NCBI GenBank assembly: GCA_903953985.1
Contig: CAJBLW010000480.1
Span: 1-19,643 of the forward strand
Source: an uncultured Burkholderiales bacterium
GTDB taxonomy: Bacteria > Pseudomonadota > Gammaproteobacteria > Burkholderiales > Burkholderiaceae_C
Length of the DNA stretch: 19,643 bases
Direction: 5' to 3'
Within the stretch, counting starts at the first letter, position 1; each line of letters starts with the position of its first letter. The notes under the pieces are model-generated. The model had not been told where the DNA came from and made no database searches. It saw nothing but the letters and a program-made list of their open reading frames with translations. The position numbers were made by a program, and so were the translations under genes. This document shows positions 6,879 through 13,540 of the stretch, piece after piece.

Positions 6879-7838
6879 ATGACGTTCCGACGCCTCTTCG
6901 TTATTGCCGCCACCTGCCTGACCTTTACCGCTCAGGCGCAGGACTATCCGAACCGACCGGTGCGCATCGTTGTGCCCTTTCCGGCCGGCGGCACGACCGA
7001 CATCATCACCCGCGCGCTGGCCCAGAAGCTCTCGGAAGAATGGAAGCAAGCTGTGGTGGTTGACAACCGACCCGGCGGCGGCGCCAACATCGGCGCCGAG
7101 CATGCGGTGCGCTCCGCGCCCGACGGCTACACCCTGCTGATGGCCTCCACCGCGCACAGCATCAACGCCACGTTGTATCCAAAGATGACGTATGACCCCC
7201 TGAAGGACTTCACCCCCATCACGCTGGTGGCCGAGACCGCCCAGGTGCTGGTGGTGCATCCCTCGGTGCCGGCCAACACCACGCGCGAACTGATTCAATA
7301 CCTGAAGACCACGTCTACGCCGGTGAGCTACAGCTCCGCCGGCAATGGCAGTCAGCCCCACCTGTCTGCCGAAATGTTCAAGACCATGAGCGACACCAAG
7401 ATGCTGCACGTGCCTTACAAGGGCGGACCCCAGGCCATGACCGATCTGGTCGCCGGCCATGTGCAGATTTCCTTGGCCACCGCACCCTCGGCTGTGCCCT
7501 TCATCAAGAGCGGCAGAATCAAGGCCTTGGGCGTGAGCTCGCGCCAGCGCATCCCGGCCCTCCCGGATGTGCCCACCATCACCGACTCGGGCTTGCCGGG
7601 TTATGAGGCCAGTGGCTTCTTTGGTCTGGTGGGCCCGGCCAATTTGCCGCCGGCCATCGCAGCCAAGATCCACACCGCTGTCGTGCGCATCGTCAAGGAG
7701 CCCGCCATGAGCAAGTACCTGAGCGAGCAGGGCGCCGATGCCTACACCAGCAGCCAGGCTGAATATGCTGCCTTTTTGCGTGACGAAGTCGCCAAATGGG
7801 GCAAGGTCGTTAAGGAAACAGGAGCCAAAATTGACTAA
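6879..7838 (+). CDS. Bug/TctC-family periplasmic solute-binding protein (third copy)
   Basis: The protein has 319 residues. The signal peptide ends at AQA after residue 20 and the mature start is QDYPNRPVRIVVPFPAGG. Further family stretches are DNRPGGGANIGAEHA, SAPDGYTLLMAS, TYDPLKDFTPITLVA and MLHVPYKGGPQAMTDLVAG. It begins 12 bases after the isomerase-like gene, with GAAAGG just upstream of its ATG. Two different Bug proteins in one operon is noteworthy: they may present two substrates, or a substrate and a lactone or isomer of it, to a shared transporter encoded elsewhere. Its stop codon lies inside the start region of the next gene, so translation is probably coupled. Confidence 0.93.
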   Translation: MTFRRLFVIAATCLTFTAQAQDYPNRPVRIVVPFPAGGTTDIITRALAQKLSEEWKQAVVVDNRPGGGANIGAEHAVRSAPDGYTLLMASTAHSINATLYPKMTYDPLKDFTPITLVAETAQVLVVHPSVPANTTRELIQYLKTTSTPVSYSSAGNGSQPHLSAEMFKTMSDTKMLHVPYKGGPQAMTDLVAGHVQISLATAPSAVPFIKSGRIKALGVSSRQRIPALPDVPTITDSGLPGYEASGFFGLVGPANLPPAIAAKIHTAVVRIVKEPAMSKYLSEQGADAYTSSQAEYAAFLRDEVAKWGKVVKETGAKID

Positions 7839-8724
7839 CACGAACCTCGACGGCTTGCCCGAATGTGAGGCACACGATCCGCACCCCAAAAAACCGCGGA
7901 TCCAAATTCCGGCCCATGCTTGCGACACGCATGCCCATGTCTGCGGACCTCGTTCACTCTTTCCGCTGGTGGCCAATCGTCTGTACAACCCGCCACAGGC
8001 GCCGTTGCATGAGTTTCGGCACATGCTCGACACCCTAGGCATTGAGCGTGCGGTCCTGGTGCAGCCCAGCGTCTATGGCACCGACAACAGCGCCATGCTC
8101 GAAGCTTTGGCGCAAGATCCGGTCCGCCTGCGCGCCGTGGCAGTAGTGCCTTTTGACGTGGATGCCCAGCGCGTGCGCGAGCTGCATGCTCTGGGGGTGC
8201 GCGGCGTGCGCTGCAACATCGTTGACCTCAAGGACGGCAAGGGGCAGTTGCCGATGGAGGGGCTGCGCCGCTTGGCGGCCACCATCGCGCCGTTGGGTTG
8301 GCACATCGAATTTTTGATGCACGTCAACGAATTCCCCGACCTCGCGCAGCAACTGGGTGACCTGCCCGTGCAGTTGGTATTCGGCCACCTGGGCTACGTG
8401 CCCACGCAGCTGGGATTTGGCGCCGGGTTTGAAGGTCTGGTCGAACTGGCACGTGCCGGTCGCGCCCTGATCAAGCTGACCGCGCCCTACCGACTGACGA
8501 CAGAAGCCAGCCCCTACCCCAGTGTGCACCCCGTCGCGACGCGTCTCGTGCAAGAGGTGCCTCAAAGCCTGATGTGGGGCAGCGATTGGCCGCACGTCTT
8601 CATCAAGAGCGCCATGCCCAACGATGGTGACCTGTTCAACCTTTTTCTGGACTGGTTGGGTACGCCGGAGTTGCTCCAGTCCATCCTGGTCGATAACCCA
8701 GCCCGACTCTACGGATATCCATGA
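7831..8724 (+). CDS. Amidohydrolase-2 family protein, LigI/COG3618-like (lactonase or hydrolase)
   Basis: Start chosen is TTG at 7831: GGAG at 7821-7824 is six bases upstream and no suitable ATG exists before the metal-site motif; it overlaps the previous gene by eight bases. The protein then has 297 residues. ACDTHAHVCGP carries the HxH pair (H34, H36), VFGHLGY gives H186, and LMWGSDWPH gives the key aspartate D252. Spacing between these residues is close to that of LigI, the 2-pyrone-4,6-dicarboxylate hydrolase of protocatechuate 4,5-cleavage; many relatives hydrolyse other lactones. It is cytoplasmic, with no signal peptide. Its place between binding proteins and lyases suggests hydrolysis of a lactone intermediate. 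True substrate unknown; an upstream ATG at 7738 in this frame falls inside the Bug gene and is rejected. Confidence 0.85.
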   Translation: MTNTNLDGLPECEAHDPHPKKPRIQIPAHACDTHAHVCGPRSLFPLVANRLYNPPQAPLHEFRHMLDTLGIERAVLVQPSVYGTDNSAMLEALAQDPVRLRAVAVVPFDVDAQRVRELHALGVRGVRCNIVDLKDGKGQLPMEGLRRLAATIAPLGWHIEFLMHVNEFPDLAQQLGDLPVQLVFGHLGYVPTQLGFGAGFEGLVELARAGRALIKLTAPYRLTTEASPYPSVHPVATRLVQEVPQSLMWGSDWPHVFIKSAMPNDGDLFNLFLDWLGTPELLQSILVDNPARLYGYP

Positions 8725-9428
8725 CCTCAGCTACCCCCTCTGCTTCTATCTACCCTGGCCAACAGCGACTGCGCCAAGGCCAGTCCGTGATCGCCGTCAA
8801 CGTGGGCGGTCGCAACCCCGACATCCTCAAGGCCCTGGCGACATCTGGTGCCGACTTTGCGTTCATTGACTGTGAACGCTCCGGCATCGGCTTGGACGTT
8901 GCGACCGACATGATCCGCGCGGCCCAAGTGGCGGGGCTGGCGCCTATTGTGCGCAGCTGGTCCAAAGATCCACAGGTTCTGGTGCAGTACCTGGATCGGC
9001 AAGCCTGTGGGCTGGTGGTGCCGCACATCAACACTGCCCAAGACGCGGCTGATGTGGTCGAACTCATGCACTACGCCTGCGGTGAGCAGGCTCAGAACAA
9101 ATCGGTGATCGTACAGATTGAGACGGTGGACGCGGTGCGCAACCTAGATGCGATCATGGCCGTCCCGGGCGTGGATGCTTACTTGGTGGGCCCCAACGAC
9201 CTGGCCTACAGCATGATGGGCAAGCGGGGCGCGCAGACGCCTGAGGTGATGGCCACGATTGCCGAGGTGAGCCAGCGGCTGAAGAAGGCGGGCAAGGTGT
9301 TTGGCATGCCGGCCAATTGGGCGCAGCTAGAGGGCTTCAAGCAGGCAGGGGCGACCTTTTTGTACTTTCCTGTGGAGTGGCTGCTCGATCGCGCCCTGCG
9401 TGAGCTCAATGCTGTCATGAAGAAGTGA
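8721..9428 (+). CDS. HpcH/HpaI aldolase/citrate lyase family protein with altered active site
   Basis: The protein has 235 residues, shorter than typical HpaI (about 250-265). It starts in a four-base ATGA overlap with the hydrolase gene. Family stretches: SGADFAFIDCERSG, APIVRSW (R78), GLVVPHINTAQDAADVV, VQIETVDAVRNLDAIMAVPG (E134) and YLVGPNDLA (D160); E134 and D160 match the metal ligands. Two changes stand out. The usual D-x-E-H has arginine (R53) in place of the catalytic base histidine. The conserved YPPxGxRG loop between the VP strand and QIET is missing. Canonical members cleave 4-hydroxy-2-oxoacids by retro-aldol reaction. This one may use a different base, do other chemistry such as decarboxylation or C-O lysis, or be poorly active. 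The reading frame is intact and tightly embedded in the operon, so it is probably functional. Confidence 0.82.
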   Translation: MTSATPSASIYPGQQRLRQGQSVIAVNVGGRNPDILKALATSGADFAFIDCERSGIGLDVATDMIRAAQVAGLAPIVRSWSKDPQVLVQYLDRQACGLVVPHINTAQDAADVVELMHYACGEQAQNKSVIVQIETVDAVRNLDAIMAVPGVDAYLVGPNDLAYSMMGKRGAQTPEVMATIAEVSQRLKKAGKVFGMPANWAQLEGFKQAGATFLYFPVEWLLDRALRELNAVMKK

Positions 9429-9460
9429 CAAAGCCATTTCAATAGACTGAGACAGACACC

Positions 9461-10378
9461 ATGGCACACCCCCTTCGAGGCGTCTATGCGCCTGTCATCA
9501 CGCCCTTTGACCGCGCGCTCGCGCCCGACGCTGAACGATTCACGGCCCACTGTCACTGGCTGGTGAGCCACGGTGCCGGCCTCGCCATTTTTGGAACCAA
9601 CTCGGAAGCGGCTTCGCTTTCGGTGGACGAGCGCCTGCACCTGACCGACCACCTGTTGGAAGCTGGTGTGCCGGCCGATCGTCTGATGCCAGGCACAGGC
9701 GCTTGCGCGCTGAGTGACGCCGTCACCCTGACCCAGCATGCGGTAGCGCAGGGCGCACCAGGGGTGTTGGTGTTGCCGCCTTTTTTCTACAAAGGTGTTC
9801 CAGAAGAGGGTGTGTTTACGTATTACAGCGAGATCATCGAGCGGGTGGGCAGCGACAAGCTGGGCATTTACCTCTATCACATTCCGCAGATGACGCAGGT
9901 GCCGATCACGATGTCCTTGATTGAGCGGCTGCTCAAACGGTATCCGCACACCATCATGGGTGCCAAGGATTCGTCGGGGGATTGGTCCAACTCGCGCGCC
10001 ATGATCGAAGCCTTTGCCCCCAGCGGCTTTGCGGTGTTTCCGGCCAGTGAATCCCTTTTGACCGCCTCCTTGCCCCTTGGAGGGGCAGGCTGCATCAGCG
10101 CCACGGTGAACGTGAACCCGGCGGGCATCAAGGCTTTGTTTGACTGCTGGAACACGCCTGAGGGGGCGGTGCTGCAGGACCAGGCCGATCAAATCCGCAA
10201 GATCTTCCAAGCGATGCCCATGATTGCCGCAATGAAGCGCACAGCCGCAGAACACTCGGGGCATGCGGATTGGGCGAGGGTGCGTCCGCCTTTGTGTGCA
10301 CTGGACGAGGAAGCTGCTTCAGCGCTTCGGAGTGCGTTGGGTGCAGTGGGGTTTAGGATGGAGGGGTATCCGCGCTGA
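9461..10378 (+). CDS. DapA/N-acetylneuraminate-lyase family Schiff-base lyase (not DapA itself)
   Basis: The protein has 305 residues, family-typical. The Schiff-base lysine is K169 in MGAKDSSGD, and the catalytic tyrosine is Y139 in YLYHIP. The family GTTGE segment reads GTNSEAASLS. DapA's substrate-binding arginine after the tyrosine (NxPxR) is absent, since the sequence runs HIPQMTQVPI, so dihydrodipicolinate synthesis is unlikely. Relatives act as aldolases, dehydratases or decarboxylases on 2-oxo sugar acids or other 2-oxo acids. It is the last gene of the operon, 32 bases after the HpcH-like gene, with no strong Shine-Dalgarno sequence. With the HpcH-like protein it gives the operon two pyruvate-type lyases. 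It converges on iorB; no good terminator was found in the 172-base gap. Confidence 0.87.
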   Translation: MAHPLRGVYAPVITPFDRALAPDAERFTAHCHWLVSHGAGLAIFGTNSEAASLSVDERLHLTDHLLEAGVPADRLMPGTGACALSDAVTLTQHAVAQGAPGVLVLPPFFYKGVPEEGVFTYYSEIIERVGSDKLGIYLYHIPQMTQVPITMSLIERLLKRYPHTIMGAKDSSGDWSNSRAMIEAFAPSGFAVFPASESLLTASLPLGGAGCISATVNVNPAGIKALFDCWNTPEGAVLQDQADQIRKIFQAMPMIAAMKRTAAEHSGHADWARVRPPLCALDEEAASALRSALGAVGFRMEGYPR

Positions 10379-10550
10379 GGGGCTTCCCAAAACTGATCAT
10401 CGGTTTGCCAACGGTCGAGCAACTGCAAACTGAAGCCCTGGACCACTTGTTGTAGGGCGGAGCTTGAGCTTCAACTTGCGGGCCTTTGGTTTGCCTTCAT
10501 GTCTGGGCCAAAGCCACCGACCTAGCCGCCAGAGGACGCGGATGTGGGGC
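10379..10550. other. Convergent gap between the DapA-like gene and iorB
   Basis: These 172 bases separate the 3' ends of two convergent genes. Only weak inverted repeats were seen (CTTTGG at 10484-10489 with CCAAAG at 10508-10513), without a T-tract. No credible small gene was found. Confidence 0.4.
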
Positions 10551-12818
10551 TCACGCCACCAAGGGCAAAGCTCTTTGCCGTTTGCCTGTCAAAGCAAACA
10601 ACGCATTGCCTACCGCCGGAGCCAGCGGCGGCACAGCCGGTTCGCCCACGCCAGCAGGGTGGCGGGTGCTGTGCACGATGTGGGTTTCTACCGTAGGCGC
10701 CTGGTTGAGCGTGAGCATGGGGGCGTCAGAGAAGTTACTTTGTTGCACCACGCTGCCCACGATGTCGATCTTGCCGAACAACGCGGCGCTTAAACCATAG
10801 ACGACGCTGCTTTGCATTTGCTGGGCCACGGTGCCGGGGTTGACCACGGTGCCGCAGTCGATGGCACACACCACGCGGTGCACGCGGATCTGACCATTGG
10901 CCAACGAGACTTCGGCCACTTGCGCCACGATGGAGCCAAAGGATTTGTGCAGTGCGATGCCACGCGCACGGCCTGCGGGCAGTGGCGTTCCCCAGCCCGC
11001 TTTGTCGGCCACCAGCTGCAGCACAGCGGCATAGCGCGGCGCGTCTTTTAACAGCTTCAAGCGGAAGGCGAGCGGGTCTTGTTTTGTGGCAGCGGCCAGT
11101 TCGTCGATGAAGCTTTCCGAGAAGAAGGCGTTGTGCGAATGGCCCACCGAGCGCCAAAAGCCGACGGGCACGCCAGATTGGGTGGCCACATGGCTCATGT
11201 GCTGGTTGAGGAAGCCGTAGGGTATATCGAACAGGCCTTCGGATGTGGTTTTGTCGGGCATGTCGATGGGCCCCGACAGGTGTGGCGCAGCCCGCGCCAT
11301 CCAGCGCGGTGTGATGGCGTCACCGGCCGACTTGATGCGCAAGCTGCTGACCTCACCTTTCTCGTCCAGCGAGGCTTGGAATTTGGCCAGGTGCATGGGC
11401 CGGTAAAAGTCGTGCTTCATGTCTTCTTCGCGTGACCAGCTCAGCTGCACCGGCTGGCCCTCGCAGGCCATGGCCACTTGCACGGCTTGACCGACGAAGT
11501 CGACGTCCAGGCGACGACCGAAACCACCGCCCAGTTGGGTGACGTGGACAGTGACGTTGTCTTTATCGACCTTGGCCACTTTGGCGGCCATGTCGCGGGC
11601 CATTTGCGGCACTTGCGTGGGCACCCAGATGTCCACCCTGCCATCCAATACTCGCGCGGTGCAGTTCATCGGCTCCATGGTGGCGTGGGCTAGATAGGGC
11701 GCTTGGTACAGCGCGTCGATGCGGGTGGCGGCGGCTTTTTCAGCTTGGGTGGGCACGCCTTGTTCGTGGAAGGTGAAGCCGCTTTCGGTGTTCAGGGCCT
11801 TGAGCAGGTCGGCTTGGATGCGTTGGGTGTCCACCGTGCCTGTGGCAGGGGGCTGCCATTGCACCTTGACGGCTTGTACCCCTTGGCGCGCATGCCAAGT
11901 GCTTTGGCCGACCACGGCCAAGCCGGCGGTGCCGCCGCCCCAAGCATCGAGTGCCACGACTTTGGATACGCCCTTCAGGGCCAAGGCGTCTTTCGTGTCC
12001 ATGGATGCGGCCGTGCCGCCCAGCATGGGGCACATGTGTGCGGCAGCAAACAGCATGCCCGGAAGGCGCACATCGGCACCAAACTGGGCTTGGCCTGTGA
12101 CTTTGGAGGGGATGTCGGTTCGCGGTGCGGGTTGACCTATAAGCTGCCAGCGTTCGCGCGATTTGGTTTGGATGCCCGAGGGAGTGCTGCCCGACGCGGC
12201 GGCCACCATCTGGCCATAGTGCGCCGATTGGCCTGAGGCGTGGTTCATCACGCCAGCGGTCACATTGATTTCGCTGGCGGGCACTTTCCATGCGGCCGCA
12301 GCGGCTTGTAGCAAGCTGGCGCGCGCGGTGGCAGCGGCCATGCGCAAAGGGTCCCACAGGTCGGCGATCGAGGACGAGCCGCCGGTGGCGTTGAGGCCCA
12401 GTTCGCGGGCGACTTTGCCCACCAGCCATTCACCCATCTTGATCTTGGTGGGCTTGTGTTCGCCCTCACTGTCCAGTGGGTGAAAGGGCAGGCTGGCCAC
12501 CAGCATGGCCACGTTGCCATAAATGCTGTCGCTACCGGCTTGCTCCAGCCGTACACGGTTCAGTGGCACATCCAGCTCTTCGGCTACCAGCATGGCCAAA
12601 GCGGTGTGCACGCCCTGACCCATTTCGCTGCGAGGCATGGCCAGCACCACCGCGCCGTCGGCTGCGATTTTGATCCAGCCGTTCAGGGCCACATCGCCTT
12701 GGATTTTGAGCATGAGTTCGGGTGAGCCCAGGCGTGAGCGGGCGGGCATGACGCCCCAGCCGACGACCAATGCGCCGGTCGCGCCCAGAGCGCTGAATAA
12801 CCAAGTGCGGCGTTTCAT
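10551..12818 (-). CDS. iorB: Molybdenum hydroxylase large subunit, isoquinoline 1-oxidoreductase beta-like
   Basis: Start is the ATG at 12816-12818, which overlaps the iorA stop by four bases (ATGA); longer readings of this frame run back into iorA. The protein has 755 residues. It opens with MKRRTWLFSALGATGALVVG, a plausible twin-arginine signal, as in other IorB-type proteins that act outside the cytoplasm. Molybdopterin-domain motifs: EMGQGVHTALAMLVAEEL, GGGFGRRLDVDFVGQAV, AIDCGTVVNPGTVAQQMQ, and GVGEPAVPPLAPA with the expected catalytic glutamate E726. The end GKRQRALP is family-like. Members hydroxylate N-heteroaromatics or aldehydes using Mo-cofactor, passing electrons through the iorA Fe-S clusters. 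The substrate cannot be told; the isoquinoline name is a family label. The 22-bp hairpin repeat lies within its last codons. Confidence 0.9.
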   Translation of the reverse strand: MKRRTWLFSALGATGALVVGWGVMPARSRLGSPELMLKIQGDVALNGWIKIAADGAVVLAMPRSEMGQGVHTALAMLVAEELDVPLNRVRLEQAGSDSIYGNVAMLVASLPFHPLDSEGEHKPTKIKMGEWLVGKVARELGLNATGGSSSIADLWDPLRMAAATARASLLQAAAAAWKVPASEINVTAGVMNHASGQSAHYGQMVAAASGSTPSGIQTKSRERWQLIGQPAPRTDIPSKVTGQAQFGADVRLPGMLFAAAHMCPMLGGTAASMDTKDALALKGVSKVVALDAWGGGTAGLAVVGQSTWHARQGVQAVKVQWQPPATGTVDTQRIQADLLKALNTESGFTFHEQGVPTQAEKAAATRIDALYQAPYLAHATMEPMNCTARVLDGRVDIWVPTQVPQMARDMAAKVAKVDKDNVTVHVTQLGGGFGRRLDVDFVGQAVQVAMACEGQPVQLSWSREEDMKHDFYRPMHLAKFQASLDEKGEVSSLRIKSAGDAITPRWMARAAPHLSGPIDMPDKTTSEGLFDIPYGFLNQHMSHVATQSGVPVGFWRSVGHSHNAFFSESFIDELAAATKQDPLAFRLKLLKDAPRYAAVLQLVADKAGWGTPLPAGRARGIALHKSFGSIVAQVAEVSLANGQIRVHRVVCAIDCGTVVNPGTVAQQMQSSVVYGLSAALFGKIDIVGSVVQQSNFSDAPMLTLNQAPTVETHIVHSTRHPAGVGEPAVPPLAPAVGNALFALTGKRQRALPLVA
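10564..10585. repeat. Hairpin repeat, copy 2 (exact 22-bp match to 3952-3973)
   Basis: GGCAAAG-CT-CTTTGCC, followed by the same six bases as in copy 1, lies in the last codons of iorB, where it encodes part of KRQRALP. Four further bases (GTCA) match after a two-base break. Confidence 0.6.
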
Positions 12819-13282
12819 GCGGCACCGCCTTTCTTGATGCTGCCCGCAGCGCGGTGGATGGCGGCGCGCACGCGCTGGTAAGTGCCGCATCGGCACAGGT
12901 TGGTCATGGCGGCGTCGATGTCGGCGTCGCTGGGGTTGGGGTTTTTGTCCAGCAAAGCTGCAGCGGCCATCAGCATGCCGCTTTGGCAGTAGCCGCATTG
13001 CGGCACTTGCTCAGCGATCCACGCGGCTTGCAGGGGGTGGGGCTTATCTGCTGTGCCCAAGGACTCGATGGTTTTGATCTGTTGATTGGTCACCGCAGAC
13101 ACAGGCATCACGCACGAGCGCACGGGCTGGCCGCCCACATGCACCGTGCAGGCCCCGCAAGCGGCAATGCCGCAACCAAATTTGGTGCCCGTCAGGTTCA
13201 GTTCATCGCGCAGTACCCAGAGCAAAGGCATGCTCGGGTCGGCAGAAGAGGTGCGGCTTTGGCCATTGATGTTCAGTTGCAC
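12815..13282 (-). CDS. iorA: Molybdenum hydroxylase [2Fe-2S] small subunit, isoquinoline 1-oxidoreductase alpha-like
   Basis: GTG at 13282 gives 155 residues, matching the usual size of about 152. A GTG at 13342 would add 20 residues but would place the ACAGACA/TGTCTGT inverted repeat inside the gene, so it is less likely; neither start has a good ribosome site. The N-terminal plant-type ferredoxin cluster uses C37, C42, C45 (FGCGIAACGAC) and C57; the second cluster uses C96, C99 (CGYCQSGM) and C130, C132 (LCRCGTY). These clusters transfer electrons from the molybdenum site of IorB to the acceptor. The four-base overlap with iorB indicates coupled translation and a 1:1 complex. The gene has no signal peptide and would be exported with IorB if Tat-dependent. 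Confidence 0.9.
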   Translation of the reverse strand: MQLNINGQSRTSSADPSMPLLWVLRDELNLTGTKFGCGIAACGACTVHVGGQPVRSCVMPVSAVTNQQIKTIESLGTADKPHPLQAAWIAEQVPQCGYCQSGMLMAAAALLDKNPNPSDADIDAAMTNLCRCGTYQRVRAAIHRAAGSIKKGGAA

Positions 13283-13318
13283 GGTGATCTTTGGGGGGTG
13301 TTGACGAGGCGTGATGTT

Positions 13319-13337
13319 ACAGACAAGACGTGTCTGT
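13319..13337. promoter_or_regulatory. Inverted-repeat operator candidate upstream of iorAB
   Basis: ACAGACA-AGACG-TGTCTGT is a perfect seven-base inverted repeat with a five-base spacer, 37-55 bases upstream of the preferred iorA start. Its form resembles operators of TetR-type repressors. It falls between candidate minus-strand boxes TTGTGC and TGTAAC spaced by 17 bases. No TetR-type gene is present in the window. Confidence 0.5.
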
Positions 13338-13428
13338 CGCACAAACCACTGCTAACCGACGCTTCGATGGTCGGCAAGAATTTTCACTGTCACCCTGGGT
13401 TCCATACTCTCCAAGTGAATTTCCCAAC

Positions 13429-13516
13429 GTCACCCCGGACTTGATCCGCGGTCCATGTCTCATGCGTTGGGCGTTTTGGTTTGCAAGGGTGGATCCCGGG
13501 TCAAGCCCGGGACGAC
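13429..13516. repeat. Palindromic intergenic repeat element between kynA and iorA
   Basis: Two 26-base arms, 13429-13454 and 13491-13516, form an imperfect inverted repeat around a 36-base loop. The cores are GTCACCCCGGACTTGATCCG and its near reverse complement. A related fragment GTCACCCTGGGTTCC lies at 13389-13403. An exact 20-base copy of the left core is present in reverse orientation at 16786-16805. Elements of this look are widespread between genes in Proteobacteria. It could also end kyn transcripts or protect their 3' ends. Confidence 0.65.
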
Positions 13517-13540
13517 AAGTCAACAAGTTCTGTCTGTTGT

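Noticed and set aside
6480..8042. 520-codon open frame on the minus strand
   Set aside because: It runs antisense to the isomerase-like gene, a Bug gene and the hydrolase gene, all of which have clear family motifs. Its own translation is low-complexity (Gly/His/Arg-rich) with no recognisable domain; high GC content produces such frames.
9206..10264. 352-codon open frame on the minus strand
   Set aside because: It is antisense to the HpcH-like and DapA-like genes and resembles no family; a GC-driven shadow.
13283..13342. 20-residue N-terminal extension of iorA from GTG at 13342
   Set aside because: It would make the subunit longer than usual and put the operator-like inverted repeat inside the gene. 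It cannot be ruled out because neither start has a clear ribosome site.
13380..13520. CRISPR-like or IS-end repeat
   Set aside because: There are no evenly spaced direct repeats and no transposase or cas gene; the arms form one imperfect palindrome.
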